A stretch of DNA of 64,000 nt from an uncultured Kordia sp. (GCF_947489565.1 NZ_CANLEA010000024.1:1-64000); one strand, 5' to 3'. Shown: positions 36,568 through 45,286, numbered from the stretch's first letter. Numbers and translations are program-made. The notes: generated by a model not told the origin, from the letters alone.

Positions 36568-36631
36568 GTAATACTATTTTGAAATTGAAAAAGCGGAGTA
36601 GTGTTAAAATTTCATTAAATGTTTTTAGAAG

Positions 36632-36710
36632 GTTAGACGCGCTTTGCTTTTAGATCGCTTTCGCTCTTAGATATTAGATCGCTTCGCTCTTAGATTTTAG
36701 ACATGTTCGA
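36632..36710. repeat. Degenerate TTAGA/CGCTTCGCTCTTAGA repeats
   Basis: Short repeated phrases (TTAGACGCGCTTTGC, TAGATCGCTTTCGCTC, TAGATCGCTTCGCTCTTAGA) match the vocabulary of the direct repeats at 1-444. No gene is seen in this gap. Confidence 0.6.
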
Positions 36711-36797
36711 TATATTGTTGTGAATTTCCTTGAAATTCGCAACAATCAGTTTGTTTAAAGCATAAATTTAAATTGAACTTGTCTCAATTCTAATATC

Positions 36798-37235
36798 TCA
36801 ATCCTCATTACTTTTAAAATCAGTAATCTCAAGGTAGCCATTTTTATAGTGTTCATATTCATAGCTAAAAGACCCCGAATATCCTAAGTGCCATTTGTCA
36901 AAAAGATAATAGAAATTGAGATTGGAGCCTATGAGTTTCTTTTTCTCATATCTCTTTTTGGGATTTACACGTTTGATTTCTAAATTATCATTGTCTTTAG
37001 GTTTGTAGTCAAAGTCAAATAGATTTTTTGAATTGAGTTCTTTTAGAATTTTTTCTGCAGATAATTCATCAAGTTGTGTAGGATCGTCCATGACAAGTCC
37101 GTCCATCGCAAAATCACTAATTCCAGATACACGCTCAATAGTCCAAACATAATAAATGCTTTTTAAATGCTTCGTTGCTGCTGCTAGTTTATCTGAACAA
37201 CTGCAAAATTTGATTTGTTGTGATATTTGACACAT
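36798..37235 (-). CDS. Hypothetical protein, 145 aa
   Basis: This is a soluble protein with no signal peptide and an N-terminal CSC motif (residues 11-13). The C-terminal part has many aromatic residues (FYYLFDKWHLGYSGSFSYEYEHY), suggesting a beta-rich fold. No family is recognised. It stands alone between repeat-bearing gaps. Confidence 0.6.
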   Translation of the reverse strand: MCQISQQIKFCSCSDKLAAATKHLKSIYYVWTIERVSGISDFAMDGLVMDDPTQLDELSAEKILKELNSKNLFDFDYKPKDNDNLEIKRVNPKKRYEKKKLIGSNLNFYYLFDKWHLGYSGSFSYEYEHYKNGYLEITDFKSNED

Positions 37236-37535
37236 AATTTGACTTTTTATGGTTTTACTCTTGAACTGTTGTTAAAGTTTCACTAAATGTTTTTAGATAA
37301 TAGCTATTGCTTCGCTTTTGGTATTGCTTTTGTGTGCATACTGTTCTTTGAAATGTATTTGAGATGATTTTACAATAAGCTAATTTCTCTCTTAAAATTA
37401 CATACGTTACATTTTAAATACAAGAATTTGTTTAAACGACATTCAATCTACAATACTAAAATCTTAGTGTTGTTTTTAGGAATACCAAATTAAACTTTTT
37501 CTACGTTTTACAGTCATACTCACAAATCGATTATT
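37236..37535. other. Gene-free stretch between two divergent genes
   Basis: I see no ORF or RNA gene in these 300 bases. There is a short GCTATTGCTTCGCTTTTGG phrase of the dispersed repeat type near 37305. A near-consensus -7 (TACGTTTT, 37502-37509) lies shortly before the DUF1800 start codon. Confidence 0.5.
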
Positions 37536-38909
37536 ATGATCTTACAAGAAATTGTGCATTTATACAATAGAGTTGGATTTGGAATTTCACCTTCTGAAGC
37601 CAAATTATTGCAAAAGCAATCACGAACAGAAATTGTTACACAGTTGTTTGATGCTTCTCGTAATGCTGAACCTTTATCGATTGAACTTACAGAGTTAATC
37701 ACAACTTTGAAAGGTTTAAAGATGAAAGATCGAAAAAAAATCCGTGCACTTTTTAAAGAAAGTGCTAAAAAAATCCACGAAATGAACATTGCTTGGCTGT
37801 ACAAACTTGCAAGTACAGAGCAATTATTAGTAGAGAAAATGACGCTTTTTTGGGCGAATCATTTTGTGTGTAATGATAAAAATATCGTTCATTTTCAAGA
37901 CTATCAAAATACACTTCGCAAACATGCATTGGGAAATTTCAAAGAATTTGTCATTGCTATTTCGAAAGAAGCTTCTATGATGAAGTATTTAAATACAAGA
38001 CAAAATAAGAAGCAAAAACCTAATGAGAATTTTGCTCGTGAGTTGATGGAATTGTTTACACTTGGCCGCGATCAATATTCTGAAAAAGATATTAAAGAAG
38101 CGGCACGCGCATTTACCGGTTGGAATCATGATATCATGGGAAATTTTCGTTTGCGCCGTCGTCAACACGATTATGGAGAGAAAACCTTTTTAGGGAAAAC
38201 AGGAAATTTTGATGGAGATGCCATTATTGATATCATTTTAGCGGAAAAGCAATGTGCGCAATTTATCTGTGAAAAAATCTATCGTTATTTTGTGAATGAT
38301 CAAATAGATACTTTGCACGTAAGTGAAATGACCGAACTGTTTTATAAAGATTATGACATTGGAAAGCTGATGCGTTTTGTATTGACAGCAGATTGGTTTT
38401 ACGATGAAAAAAATATTGGAACAAAAATAAAATCGCCTGTCGAATTCTTAATTGGAATCCACAGAATCGTGCCAATGCAGTTTGAAAAAGAACGCGAATT
38501 AGTGTATTTGCAAAAACTTTTAGGACAACATTTATTGTTTCCACCAAATGTTGCAGGTTGGAAAGGCGGACGCACGTGGATCAATCCAAATACAATGATG
38601 TTGCGTTTGCGATTGCCTTCAGTACTATTGGCAAAAGGTGAAATTGCATTAGATGAAAAAGGAGAGTTTGAAGATGATTTTCAGCGTTTCAATGATAAGC
38701 GAAATCGTCAGCGAAGACTGAAAGTTACTCCAGATTGGGAAGCATTCAAATTGAATCATAAGAATATTACAAATAAACAATTGCAGGAAACCTTATTGGT
38801 GAGTCCGTTGAATCGCGGCACAAAACAATATTTGGACAAACTCGCAGATCAAGATTTGCCACAGTATTGCATTCAACTCATGTCGTTACCTGAATATCAA
38901 TTGTGTTAG
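37536..38909 (+). CDS. DUF1800 domain protein
   Basis: This 457-residue protein carries family marks including LYNRVGFGISPSEA at the start, KMTLFWANHFV, NENFARELMELFTLGRDQYSEKDIKEAARAFTGW, and FPPNVAGWKGGRTWINP. DUF1800 proteins are large helical proteins of unknown activity. They are nearly always next to a DUF1501 gene, as here (80 bases upstream). No signal peptide is evident in this one. Confidence 0.92.
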   Translation: MILQEIVHLYNRVGFGISPSEAKLLQKQSRTEIVTQLFDASRNAEPLSIELTELITTLKGLKMKDRKKIRALFKESAKKIHEMNIAWLYKLASTEQLLVEKMTLFWANHFVCNDKNIVHFQDYQNTLRKHALGNFKEFVIAISKEASMMKYLNTRQNKKQKPNENFARELMELFTLGRDQYSEKDIKEAARAFTGWNHDIMGNFRLRRRQHDYGEKTFLGKTGNFDGDAIIDIILAEKQCAQFICEKIYRYFVNDQIDTLHVSEMTELFYKDYDIGKLMRFVLTADWFYDEKNIGTKIKSPVEFLIGIHRIVPMQFEKERELVYLQKLLGQHLLFPPNVAGWKGGRTWINPNTMMLRLRLPSVLLAKGEIALDEKGEFEDDFQRFNDKRNRQRRLKVTPDWEAFKLNHKNITNKQLQETLLVSPLNRGTKQYLDKLADQDLPQYCIQLMSLPEYQLC

Positions 38910-38910
38910 A

Positions 38911-38975
38911 TTCCTGTTTTCATAGGAATGATAAGAATAATTAAATGAGATTCCCGCTTTTACGGGAATACAAAA
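38911..38975. repeat. Two palindromic repeats between DUF1800 and DUF1501
   Basis: ATTCCTGTTTTCATAGGAAT and ATTCCCGCTTTTACGGGAAT are two related hairpins about 35 bases apart. They match the palindrome family seen in the trp operon gaps. Confidence 0.7.
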
Positions 38976-38989
38976 AATAAATTTTTTGT

Positions 38990-40180
38990 ATGAAAAGAAG
39001 AGATTTTTTAAAACAAGCCTCCTTAGCAAGTACAGCGATGTTTTTGCCTAAATTTGTTTCAGGATTTAACCTGATTGATGACGCAATTGCAACTGGTAAA
39101 AAACTGGTGATTATTCAGCTTTCTGGAGGAAATGACGGTTTAAATACGGTCGTGCCTTTTAGAAATGATATCTATTATAAAAAACGTCCTTCGTTGGCAC
39201 AGCAAAAATCAAATTTGATTGGAATTACAGATGAAATTGGATTCCACGAAAGTCTCATCGCGCATAGCAATTTATACCATAACGGAGAACTCTGTGTCAT
39301 TAATAATGTTGGATATCCAAATCCGAATCGTTCACATTTTCGCGCTACAGATATTTGGCATACGGCAAGTGACGCAAACGAATATTTACAATCTGGTTGG
39401 ATCGGTCGCTATTTAGACATGACCAAAAGCAAATCTTTGGATGCTATTGAAGTTGATGATAGTTTGTCGTTAGTGATGAAAGGTGAAACTATGGATGGAA
39501 TTGCTACGAAGAATCCGCAATTATTTTACAGAACCACACACGATCCTTATTTTAAAAATGTAGTTTCTCATCATGACGATGCGCATTTGAGCGAACATAA
39601 TCTAGGATATTTATATAAAACCATGGTAACGGCTACTTCGTCTGCAAAATACATCTATGAAACATCTAAAACATATACTACAAATACAGAATATCCGAAG
39701 AATGAGTTTTCCAAGCAATTAAAGCAAGTCGCACAATTCATCAATTCAGGATTGCAAACGAAAGTTTATTACACATCACTTGGCGGATTTGATACACATG
39801 CCAATCAAATCAATAAACAAAAGCGTTTGTTAAAAATTTACGATGAAGCAATGGCGGCATTTATCAAAGATTTAAAGCAACAAGATACTTTTAAGGATAC
39901 ATTAATTTTGACTTTTTCAGAGTTTGGACGTCGTGTGCAACAAAATGCAGCTAATGGAACTGACCATGGAACAGCGAATCAAGTATTTGTCATAGGAAAA
40001 CAATTGAAAAAGCAGGGTTTTTACAATCCGATGGCAAATTTATCGAATTTAGATAACAATGGCGATTTAAAATATGATATTGACTTTCGAGAAATTTATA
40101 CGTCCGTGTTAAATAATTGGCTGGAAGTAGATGCCTCGAAAGTCATTAATAAGTCATTTGCTGGCGTGAATATTGTTTAA
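38990..40180 (+). CDS. DUF1501 domain protein, Tat-type signal
   Basis: This 396-residue protein starts MKRRDFLKQASLASTAMFLP, a twin-arginine-like export signal, so a folded product may be exported. DUF1501 marks include IIQLSGGNDGLNTVVP, SHFRATDIWHTAS, GWIGRYLD, GGFDTHANQ, and FSEFGRRVQQNAANGTDHG. The fold is related to alkaline phosphatase/sulfatase enzymes, but activity is unproven. It pairs with DUF1800 upstream and overlaps the convergent small precursor gene by four bases. Confidence 0.92.
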   Translation: MKRRDFLKQASLASTAMFLPKFVSGFNLIDDAIATGKKLVIIQLSGGNDGLNTVVPFRNDIYYKKRPSLAQQKSNLIGITDEIGFHESLIAHSNLYHNGELCVINNVGYPNPNRSHFRATDIWHTASDANEYLQSGWIGRYLDMTKSKSLDAIEVDDSLSLVMKGETMDGIATKNPQLFYRTTHDPYFKNVVSHHDDAHLSEHNLGYLYKTMVTATSSAKYIYETSKTYTTNTEYPKNEFSKQLKQVAQFINSGLQTKVYYTSLGGFDTHANQINKQKRLLKIYDEAMAAFIKDLKQQDTFKDTLILTFSEFGRRVQQNAANGTDHGTANQVFVIGKQLKKQGFYNPMANLSNLDNNGDLKYDIDFREIYTSVLNNWLEVDASKVINKSFAGVNIV

Positions 40181-40368
40181 ATGTCTCCGCATACAGGAAC
40201 TTCTCCAGATTGCGAAGTAGAAATACATGTACATGAAGGTGCATATGTGTCATTGTAACATATAATGCATGTGTCAATTCTACCAGATTCTTTTCCCCCT
40301 TTCGTATTTTTCAAATTGGAAATTGATGTTTTGTTTAGGTTAAAATTTTTAATATTTCTTTTTTTCAT
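40177..40368 (-). CDS. Putative lanthipeptide-type RiPP precursor 1
   Basis: This 63-residue peptide has a basic N-terminal leader (KKRNIKNFNLNKTSISNLKN) ending in Gly-Gly at 24-25, like the leaders of Bacteroidota class I lanthipeptide precursors (LNKxTIxxL pattern). The core after GG has five Cys (34, 37, 46, 48, 60) and ten Ser/Thr, suitable for thioether rings. It lies 15 bases downstream of a second small precursor on the same strand. No LanB, LanC, radical-SAM or peptidase-transporter gene is in the window, so modification would need enzymes elsewhere. The alternative is an unmodified Cys-rich secreted peptide. Confidence 0.65.
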   Translation of the reverse strand: MKKRNIKNFNLNKTSISNLKNTKGGKESGRIDTCIICYNDTYAPSCTCISTSQSGEVPVCGDI

Positions 40369-40383
40369 AACTTAAAATTTAAT

Positions 40384-40530
40384 TTACTTTCTAGCGCAAC
40401 ATTCAATTCTTGTTCCAGCACTACAATAGCTTATTTCTGAACCACCAGCCGCTAAACCGCCGCTAATTGTATCTAACTTAGAAATTACATTTTTTACAAG
40501 TTTGATTTTCTTTAAAGGTATTTTTTTCAT
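40384..40530 (-). CDS. Putative RiPP precursor 2 (48 aa)
   Basis: A short ORF from ATG at 40530 to TAA at 40384 encodes 48 residues. The leader is KKIPLKKIKLVKNVISKLDT, followed by ISGG with Gly-Gly at 24-25, exactly the same positions as in the neighbouring precursor. A second GG lies at 29-30. The core has three Cys (36, 44, 45) and a few Ser/Thr. Length, leader charge, GG position and tandem arrangement support a precursor peptide. It is unrelated in core sequence to precursor 1, so the pair could be a two-peptide product. Confidence 0.6.
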   Translation of the reverse strand: MKKIPLKKIKLVKNVISKLDTISGGLAAGGSEISYCSAGTRIECCARK

Positions 40531-40597
40531 GATCTTATAAATTTATAATTCATAACAATATAGAAAAGTAGTTTGAAACAATTGTAAGGTAAAACCG

Positions 40598-40605
40598 TAT
40601 TTTTG
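40598..40605 (+). promoter_or_regulatory. -7 promoter candidate for the thioredoxin-like pair
   Basis: TATTTTTG fits TAnnTTTG. TTTG at 40572-40575 lies 22 bases upstream, slightly wide. The leader to the ATG at 40722 would be about 110 bases. Confidence 0.35.
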
Positions 40606-40721
40606 ATTTGTATTTTCAATCATTTTAAAATGTAGCTATAGATTTTAAAATCTTAAAATTTGTTAAATAAAAAAGCTATCCGATAGAGTTTTAGTATTTT
40701 TAAGGATAATTATACGCTATC

Positions 40722-41276
40722 ATGAAAAAAGTATTATTTATCTTTTGCTTTGCAGTGTTGATTTCCTGTAAAAGCGAAACAAAATCTACTAAATCAGAAA
40801 TTTCTACTGATACAGCATCTAACGTGGAAAAAGTAGAAGTAAGCTCAGAAGTTACTATAGAATCTGAAATTCCAGTATTAGATTTTGAAGGGTTTGAAAA
40901 ATACCTCAATATTGATGATGATAATGTTCATGTGGTCAACTTTTGGGCAACTTGGTGTGCGCCTTGTGTAAAAGAATTGCCATACTTTGAAGCTGTTAAC
41001 GAAGAATACAAAGATAAAAACGTGAAAGTATTGTTGGTGAGTTTAGATTTTAATTTGAAAAAACTGAATTCATTTTTAGCAAAACACGAATTAAACTCTG
41101 AAAAAGTACTTTTAGACGATCCCGATCAAAACGCATGGATTCCGAAAGTATCTCAACAATGGTCAGGCGCTATTCCGGCAACGGTCATTTATAAAAAAGG
41201 AAAACGAAAATTCTACGAGCGTTCCTTTACCAAAGCGGAACTTGAAAAAGAATTAAAAAATTTTATAAACCTATAA
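40722..41276 (+). CDS. TlpA-like thioredoxin family lipoprotein
   Basis: This 184-residue protein has a lipoprotein signal (LFIFCFAVLISC, Cys about 16), then a Ser/Thr/Glu-rich linker, then a thioredoxin fold with NFWATWCAPCVKELPYFE (the redox WCAPC site). It is anchored outside the cytoplasm and probably reduces or forms disulfides. It lies 17 bases upstream of a second redoxin. Its closeness to the Cys-rich precursors may be chance, as they are on the opposite strand. Confidence 0.9.
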   Translation: MKKVLFIFCFAVLISCKSETKSTKSEISTDTASNVEKVEVSSEVTIESEIPVLDFEGFEKYLNIDDDNVHVVNFWATWCAPCVKELPYFEAVNEEYKDKNVKVLLVSLDFNLKKLNSFLAKHELNSEKVLLDDPDQNAWIPKVSQQWSGAIPATVIYKKGKRKFYERSFTKAELEKELKNFINL

Positions 41277-41293
41277 CTTAAAAACCCACTAAA

Positions 41294-41968
41294 ATGAAAA
41301 CGATAAAATTAGCAGTACTAGCGTTACTTTTCATGACGGTTTCTTGTGCTGAAAAGAAAAAGAAAGAAGCAGAAAAAACGTCAACAAAAGCAATCGCTGA
41401 AAATGTCTCAACACCAAAAAAAGAAGTAACAGATGGTTACAAAGTTGGTGATATTGTCAAAGACTTTTCTTTGAAAAACGTAGATGGAAAAATGGTTTCT
41501 ATGAGCGATTTTAAAGATGCAAAAGGATTCATTCTTACGTTTACATGCAATACGTGTCCGTATTCTGTAGCGTATGAAGACAGATTGATTGCATTGGATA
41601 AGAAATATGCTAGCAAAGGCTATCCGGTAATTGCTATCAATCCAAACAGTCCAGAAGCAAGGCCAGACGATAGTTTTGAAAAAATGCAAGTAAGAGCCAA
41701 AGAAAAAGGATTTACATTTCCATACATGTTAGATGTTGGACAAAAAGTATATCCAGAATTTGGAGCAACACGTACGCCACACATGTATGTAATTGCAAAA
41801 ACGCCAAAAGGACACCAAGTAAAATACATTGGAGCTATTGACGATAACTACAAAGATGCTTCTGCGGTATCAAAGCGTTATATTGAAGATGCTGTTGATG
41901 CATTATTGGCAGGAGAAGAAGTAAAGGTGAAAAATACAAAAGCGATTGGTTGTTCTATTAAAGTTTAA
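41294..41968 (+). CDS. Thioredoxin family (AhpC/TSA-like redoxin) lipoprotein
   Basis: This 224-residue protein has a lipoprotein signal (VLALLFMTVSC, Cys about 18). The redoxin domain reads GDIVKDFSLKNVDGKMVSMSDF, then LTFTCNTCPYSVAYEDR with a CNTC motif, then GATRTPHMYVIAKT. Such proteins act as periplasmic or surface thiol peroxidase-like or disulfide enzymes. It follows the TlpA-like gene in one operon. Repeat-rich DNA follows. Confidence 0.88.
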   Translation: MKTIKLAVLALLFMTVSCAEKKKKEAEKTSTKAIAENVSTPKKEVTDGYKVGDIVKDFSLKNVDGKMVSMSDFKDAKGFILTFTCNTCPYSVAYEDRLIALDKKYASKGYPVIAINPNSPEARPDDSFEKMQVRAKEKGFTFPYMLDVGQKVYPEFGATRTPHMYVIAKTPKGHQVKYIGAIDDNYKDASAVSKRYIEDAVDALLAGEEVKVKNTKAIGCSIKV

Positions 41969-42103
41969 TTTTAGACAACTTAGACTTTTAGACTAGCTTA
42001 GATTTTTAGACTTGCTTAGATAGTTAGACATGTTTAACTAACTTTACTATAAAAGATAAAAGCATTCACCACAAAAAAATAAAGGCATGACTATTGCCTG
42101 CAC

Positions 42104-42135
42104 AAAGCCGAAGTGAAGAACTTCGGCTTTTTTTT
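42104..42135 (+). terminator. Terminator between the redoxin and rhodanese genes
   Basis: AGCCGAAGT and ACTTCGGCT pair perfectly around a four-to-five-base loop, flanked by A3 and T8. It ends the redoxin operon. The preceding stretch (41970-42035) holds TTAGAC-type repeats. Confidence 0.9.
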
Positions 42136-42199
42136 GAATAATTTCTACTGAAAAGTTTAACTTTGAAATAAAATAACAAACAACACTATTTAATAAGCT

Positions 42200-42511
42200 A
42201 TGGCAGATTTAACACAACAAGAATGGCAAGAGCAACTTACAAACGATGCAAATGCTGTAATTCTAGACGTTCGCACACAAGACGAAGTGGATGAAGGACA
42301 CATTCCGAACGCAAAACATATTGATATCTTTTTAGGGCAAGGTTTTATTGATGAGGTAAAAAAATTAGATGCTTCTAAAAACTATTATGTATACTGTCGC
42401 TCAGGCGGAAGAAGCGCTCAGGCATGCGCTGTAATGAATAGTGTAGGATTTGAAAATACGTACAACTTAATGGGCGGATTTTCAGAATGGCAAGGCGCTA
42501 AAACAAACTAA
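42200..42511 (+). CDS. Rhodanese-like domain protein, cytoplasmic
   Basis: This 103-residue single rhodanese domain has VILDVRTQDEVDEGHIPNAKHIDI and the active-site loop YCRSGGRSAQA with catalytic Cys. It should carry sulfur as a persulfide. No signal peptide is present. It is 11 bases upstream of a second, exported rhodanese. Confidence 0.93.
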   Translation: MADLTQQEWQEQLTNDANAVILDVRTQDEVDEGHIPNAKHIDIFLGQGFIDEVKKLDASKNYYVYCRSGGRSAQACAVMNSVGFENTYNLMGGFSEWQGAKTN

Positions 42512-42522
42512 ATTAAGTTTGT

Positions 42523-42921
42523 ATGAAAACCAAAAAACTAACCCTCGTAATTTGTATGTTGTCTTCAATTTTATCTTTTTTTGGATGTAACAATTTCCCA
42601 AAGGAGAATAACGTAACGGTCACAGAGCTTCACGATGTCGTAAACAATCCTGAAGTCATTGTGTTGGATGTGCGTACACCAAAAGAAATAGCACAAGGAA
42701 AAATAAAAAGTGATGCTTTGGAAGCAGATTTTTTTGAAAATGACTTTGTTGCAAAAGTAACAGCGCAACTTCCAAAAGATAAAGATGTATACGTGTATTG
42801 CAAAGGCGGAACACGAAGTGCAAAAGCAGTCATTAAATTACGAGAGTTAGGATATTTAAAAACCCACAATGTAGAAGGTGGTATCAATGCCTGGAAAGCC
42901 AAAGGGTATAAAGTAGAGTAG
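42523..42921 (+). CDS. Rhodanese-like domain lipoprotein
   Basis: This 132-residue protein has a lipoprotein-type signal (MLSSILSFFGC, Cys about 22) followed by a rhodanese domain with VIVLDVRTPKEIAQGKI and the active loop YCKGGTRSAKAV (catalytic Cys). It is the exported partner of the cytoplasmic rhodanese just upstream. A short GATTGAGCGAAGTCGAAATC repeat follows at 42953-42972. Confidence 0.9.
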   Translation: MKTKKLTLVICMLSSILSFFGCNNFPKENNVTVTELHDVVNNPEVIVLDVRTPKEIAQGKIKSDALEADFFENDFVAKVTAQLPKDKDVYVYCKGGTRSAKAVIKLRELGYLKTHNVEGGINAWKAKGYKVE

Positions 42922-42969
42922 TTTCTTTCTTTTTAAAGGAATAGCAGTGTAGATTGAGCGAAGTCGAAA

Positions 42970-43836
42970 TCACACATGCTGATCTATAATCTTCAATAAG
43001 GTAGTTGGTTCAGGACGTATGCGGTAATTATCCGTTTGATTGGTATAGATAATCTTTTCATTAGAATCCGTAATAATCACTGTTGGCATGGTAGTATGCG
43101 ATTTAAATCCGAAAATCTGGAAGCCAAACGGCAAACCGTTTTCAGCAAAAATGTCTAACTGTTTCGAAACTTTCCCGTCGACATCTACCAAGAATTGAAA
43201 ATCTAAAGGATATTTTTTTGTTAAGTTCTTACTGAATCCATGCGGTTGCGAACTAATAAAAACCGTATTGATATTTCTATCGGTCAACTCTTCATGTTTG
43301 GAAACCATTTCTTTGATTTGCGCCATGCAAAACGGACACCAATTACCACGATAAAAAATAAAAATGCTTGGCGTTCCCGCAAATTTTTCTGTAGTGATTT
43401 CTTCTTTCGAAGCATTTTCAAACTTTAATAATGGAAGTGTGTTACCTACTTTCAAAACGGTATTATTTGCAGCATTTCGTTTCTGAAAAAAAGAATACCA
43501 AAGCAAATATAAAATCCAGCCAACTGTCAAGATCAGGTTGTATACAATCGCAATACTTCTAGAGTTTGTTTCTTCCTGTAAATAACCAGCCAACAAACTC
43601 ATCAAACAACCTAGAAACACACAAAATGTATACACTATTAAAACACTATCGGTACGTGGTAGCGGTTTTATAAAAACTCTCACAAAAAAGAAAACAATAC
43701 TTGTGGACGTCAGTAAATGAGCCATATGTTGCAAGCAGATTCCCGATTGAGACATATACCACAAACTATCTATCATTGCAACAAGTGCAAAAACAGGAAA
43801 TGCAGAAATGAAAATTGACTTACTTAGGGAGTTCAT
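42970..43836 (-). CDS. Four-helix membrane protein fused to a peroxiredoxin-like domain
   Basis: This 288-residue protein has four membrane helices in residues about 8-120 and a C-terminal AhpC/TSA-type redoxin domain (about 128-288) with FIFYRGNWCPFCMAQIKEMV. The WCPFC site is a plausible redox motif. It may be a membrane-bound thiol enzyme facing the periplasm, since the soluble domain follows a fourth helix. It is transcribed away from the DUF2851 gene. Confidence 0.82.
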   Translation of the reverse strand: MNSLSKSIFISAFPVFALVAMIDSLWYMSQSGICLQHMAHLLTSTSIVFFFVRVFIKPLPRTDSVLIVYTFCVFLGCLMSLLAGYLQEETNSRSIAIVYNLILTVGWILYLLWYSFFQKRNAANNTVLKVGNTLPLLKFENASKEEITTEKFAGTPSIFIFYRGNWCPFCMAQIKEMVSKHEELTDRNINTVFISSQPHGFSKNLTKKYPLDFQFLVDVDGKVSKQLDIFAENGLPFGFQIFGFKSHTTMPTVIITDSNEKIIYTNQTDNYRIRPEPTTLLKIIDQHV

Positions 43837-43915
43837 TTAGTAAAATATTCAACTCAAAATGGCTTTTACCATTAATTAGTGTCGGACAATTTATAAAATA
43901 ATATGTAAAAAAGTA

Positions 43916-43923
43916 TATTTTTG
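43916..43923 (+). promoter_or_regulatory. -7 promoter element for the DUF2851 gene
   Basis: TATTTTTG fits TAnnTTTG and lies 75 bases before the ATG at 43999. No good -33 box was seen. Confidence 0.45.
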
Positions 43924-43998
43924 TAGTATTAATCTTGTTAGGAATAGTAAACCACACCCTTCTCATTGAAATTATTATGAACTTAATAATTATCAATT

Positions 43999-45273
43999 AT
44001 GACCATACGAGAAGATTTTTTGTACTATTTGTGGAAATTTGGAAAACTACATTTACAAAAATTACAAACAGCCAAAGACGAACTTATCGAAATTATAAAT
44101 CTAGGAATACATAACCATCATACAGGTCCAGATTTTTTTAATGCGCGATTAAAAATAGCAAATCAAATTTGGGCAGGGAACGTGGAAATGCATGTAAATT
44201 CCTCAGATTGGTTTGTCCACAATCATGAAAATGATGCCAACTATGACAATGTGATTTTGCATGTTGTGTGGAATCATGATATTGAAATTCATCGCAAAGA
44301 CAATTCGGTCATTCCTACACTAGTGCTCAAAAAATATAGTGATTCAGCCTTAGTAAATCGTTATAAAAACTTATTAGATACTCCAAAACAATGGATTTCC
44401 TGTGAAGCAAATTTTCCAGTATTGAACAATTTTGAATTGGAAAATTGGTTGGAACGTGTATATATTGAGCGATTGGAATTGAAAGCTGCTGAAATAACAA
44501 AATTAGTTGAAAAAACTGCCTACGATTGGGAAGCGGTTTTATTTAGATTGCTAGCCAAAGGCTTTGGACTCAAACTCAATAGTGATGTATTCTTTGAAGC
44601 TGCCTGTTCGGTTGATTTTGGAGTTATTCGGAAATTGAGCTCAAAAAGAGGTTCGTTGGAAGCTTTTCTCTTTGGAATTTTTGGATTGCTTTCGCAAGAA
44701 GCATCTCAAGAAAAATACTATGAAGAATTGCAAGAAGAATTCAAATATCTCTGTCACAAATTCCAATACACAAAAGAAGTACACATTCCATTGCAATTCT
44801 TTCGAACACGTCCTGCAAACTTTCCAACCATTCGCGCTTCTCAATTGGGAACATTATATCATCAACAAAGTAATTTATTCTCAAAAATAGTTGCGACAAC
44901 TTCGCTAGAAGAATTGTATCTTTTATTACAAGTAGAAACAAGTACATTTTGGCAAACACATTATACTTTTGAGAAACATTCGCCAAAGCGGATTAAAAAA
45001 GTTTCTAAAAAATTCATTGACGTATTGCTTATCAATAGTATTTTGCCGCTTAAATATTGTTATGAAAAATACTTAGGCAAACCTAATATAGAAAGTCTGC
45101 TGACACTTTTGCGAACCATCACACCAGAAAACAATTCGATCATTCAAAAATTCAACACAAAAAACATCACCATTGAAAACGCATTGCATACACAAGCATT
45201 GCTAGAATTGAAGAAAAATTATTGTGACAAGCAACAATGTTTGGAATGTGCTATTGGAAATAAATTATTATGA
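43999..45273 (+). CDS. DUF2851 family protein
   Basis: This 424-residue protein is characteristic of Bacteroidota: it starts FLYYLWKFGKLHLQKLQTA, continues HNHHTGPDFFNARLKIANQIWAGNVEMHVNSSDW, and ends KKNYCDKQQCLECAIGN with a Cys cluster. The function is unknown; the N-terminal part hints at a nuclease-like fold (inference only). It is monocistronic, with a weak terminator at 45287-45318. Confidence 0.9.
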   Translation: MTIREDFLYYLWKFGKLHLQKLQTAKDELIEIINLGIHNHHTGPDFFNARLKIANQIWAGNVEMHVNSSDWFVHNHENDANYDNVILHVVWNHDIEIHRKDNSVIPTLVLKKYSDSALVNRYKNLLDTPKQWISCEANFPVLNNFELENWLERVYIERLELKAAEITKLVEKTAYDWEAVLFRLLAKGFGLKLNSDVFFEAACSVDFGVIRKLSSKRGSLEAFLFGIFGLLSQEASQEKYYEELQEEFKYLCHKFQYTKEVHIPLQFFRTRPANFPTIRASQLGTLYHQQSNLFSKIVATTSLEELYLLLQVETSTFWQTHYTFEKHSPKRIKKVSKKFIDVLLINSILPLKYCYEKYLGKPNIESLLTLLRTITPENNSIIQKFNTKNITIENALHTQALLELKKNYCDKQQCLECAIGNKLL

Positions 45274-45286
45274 TAAGTGCTATATT

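Noticed and set aside
40722-41968. Thioredoxin-like genes as maturation enzymes of the small Cys-rich precursors
   Set aside because: They are on the opposite strand, with their own promoter, and are ordinary exported redoxins; nothing ties them to the precursors except position.
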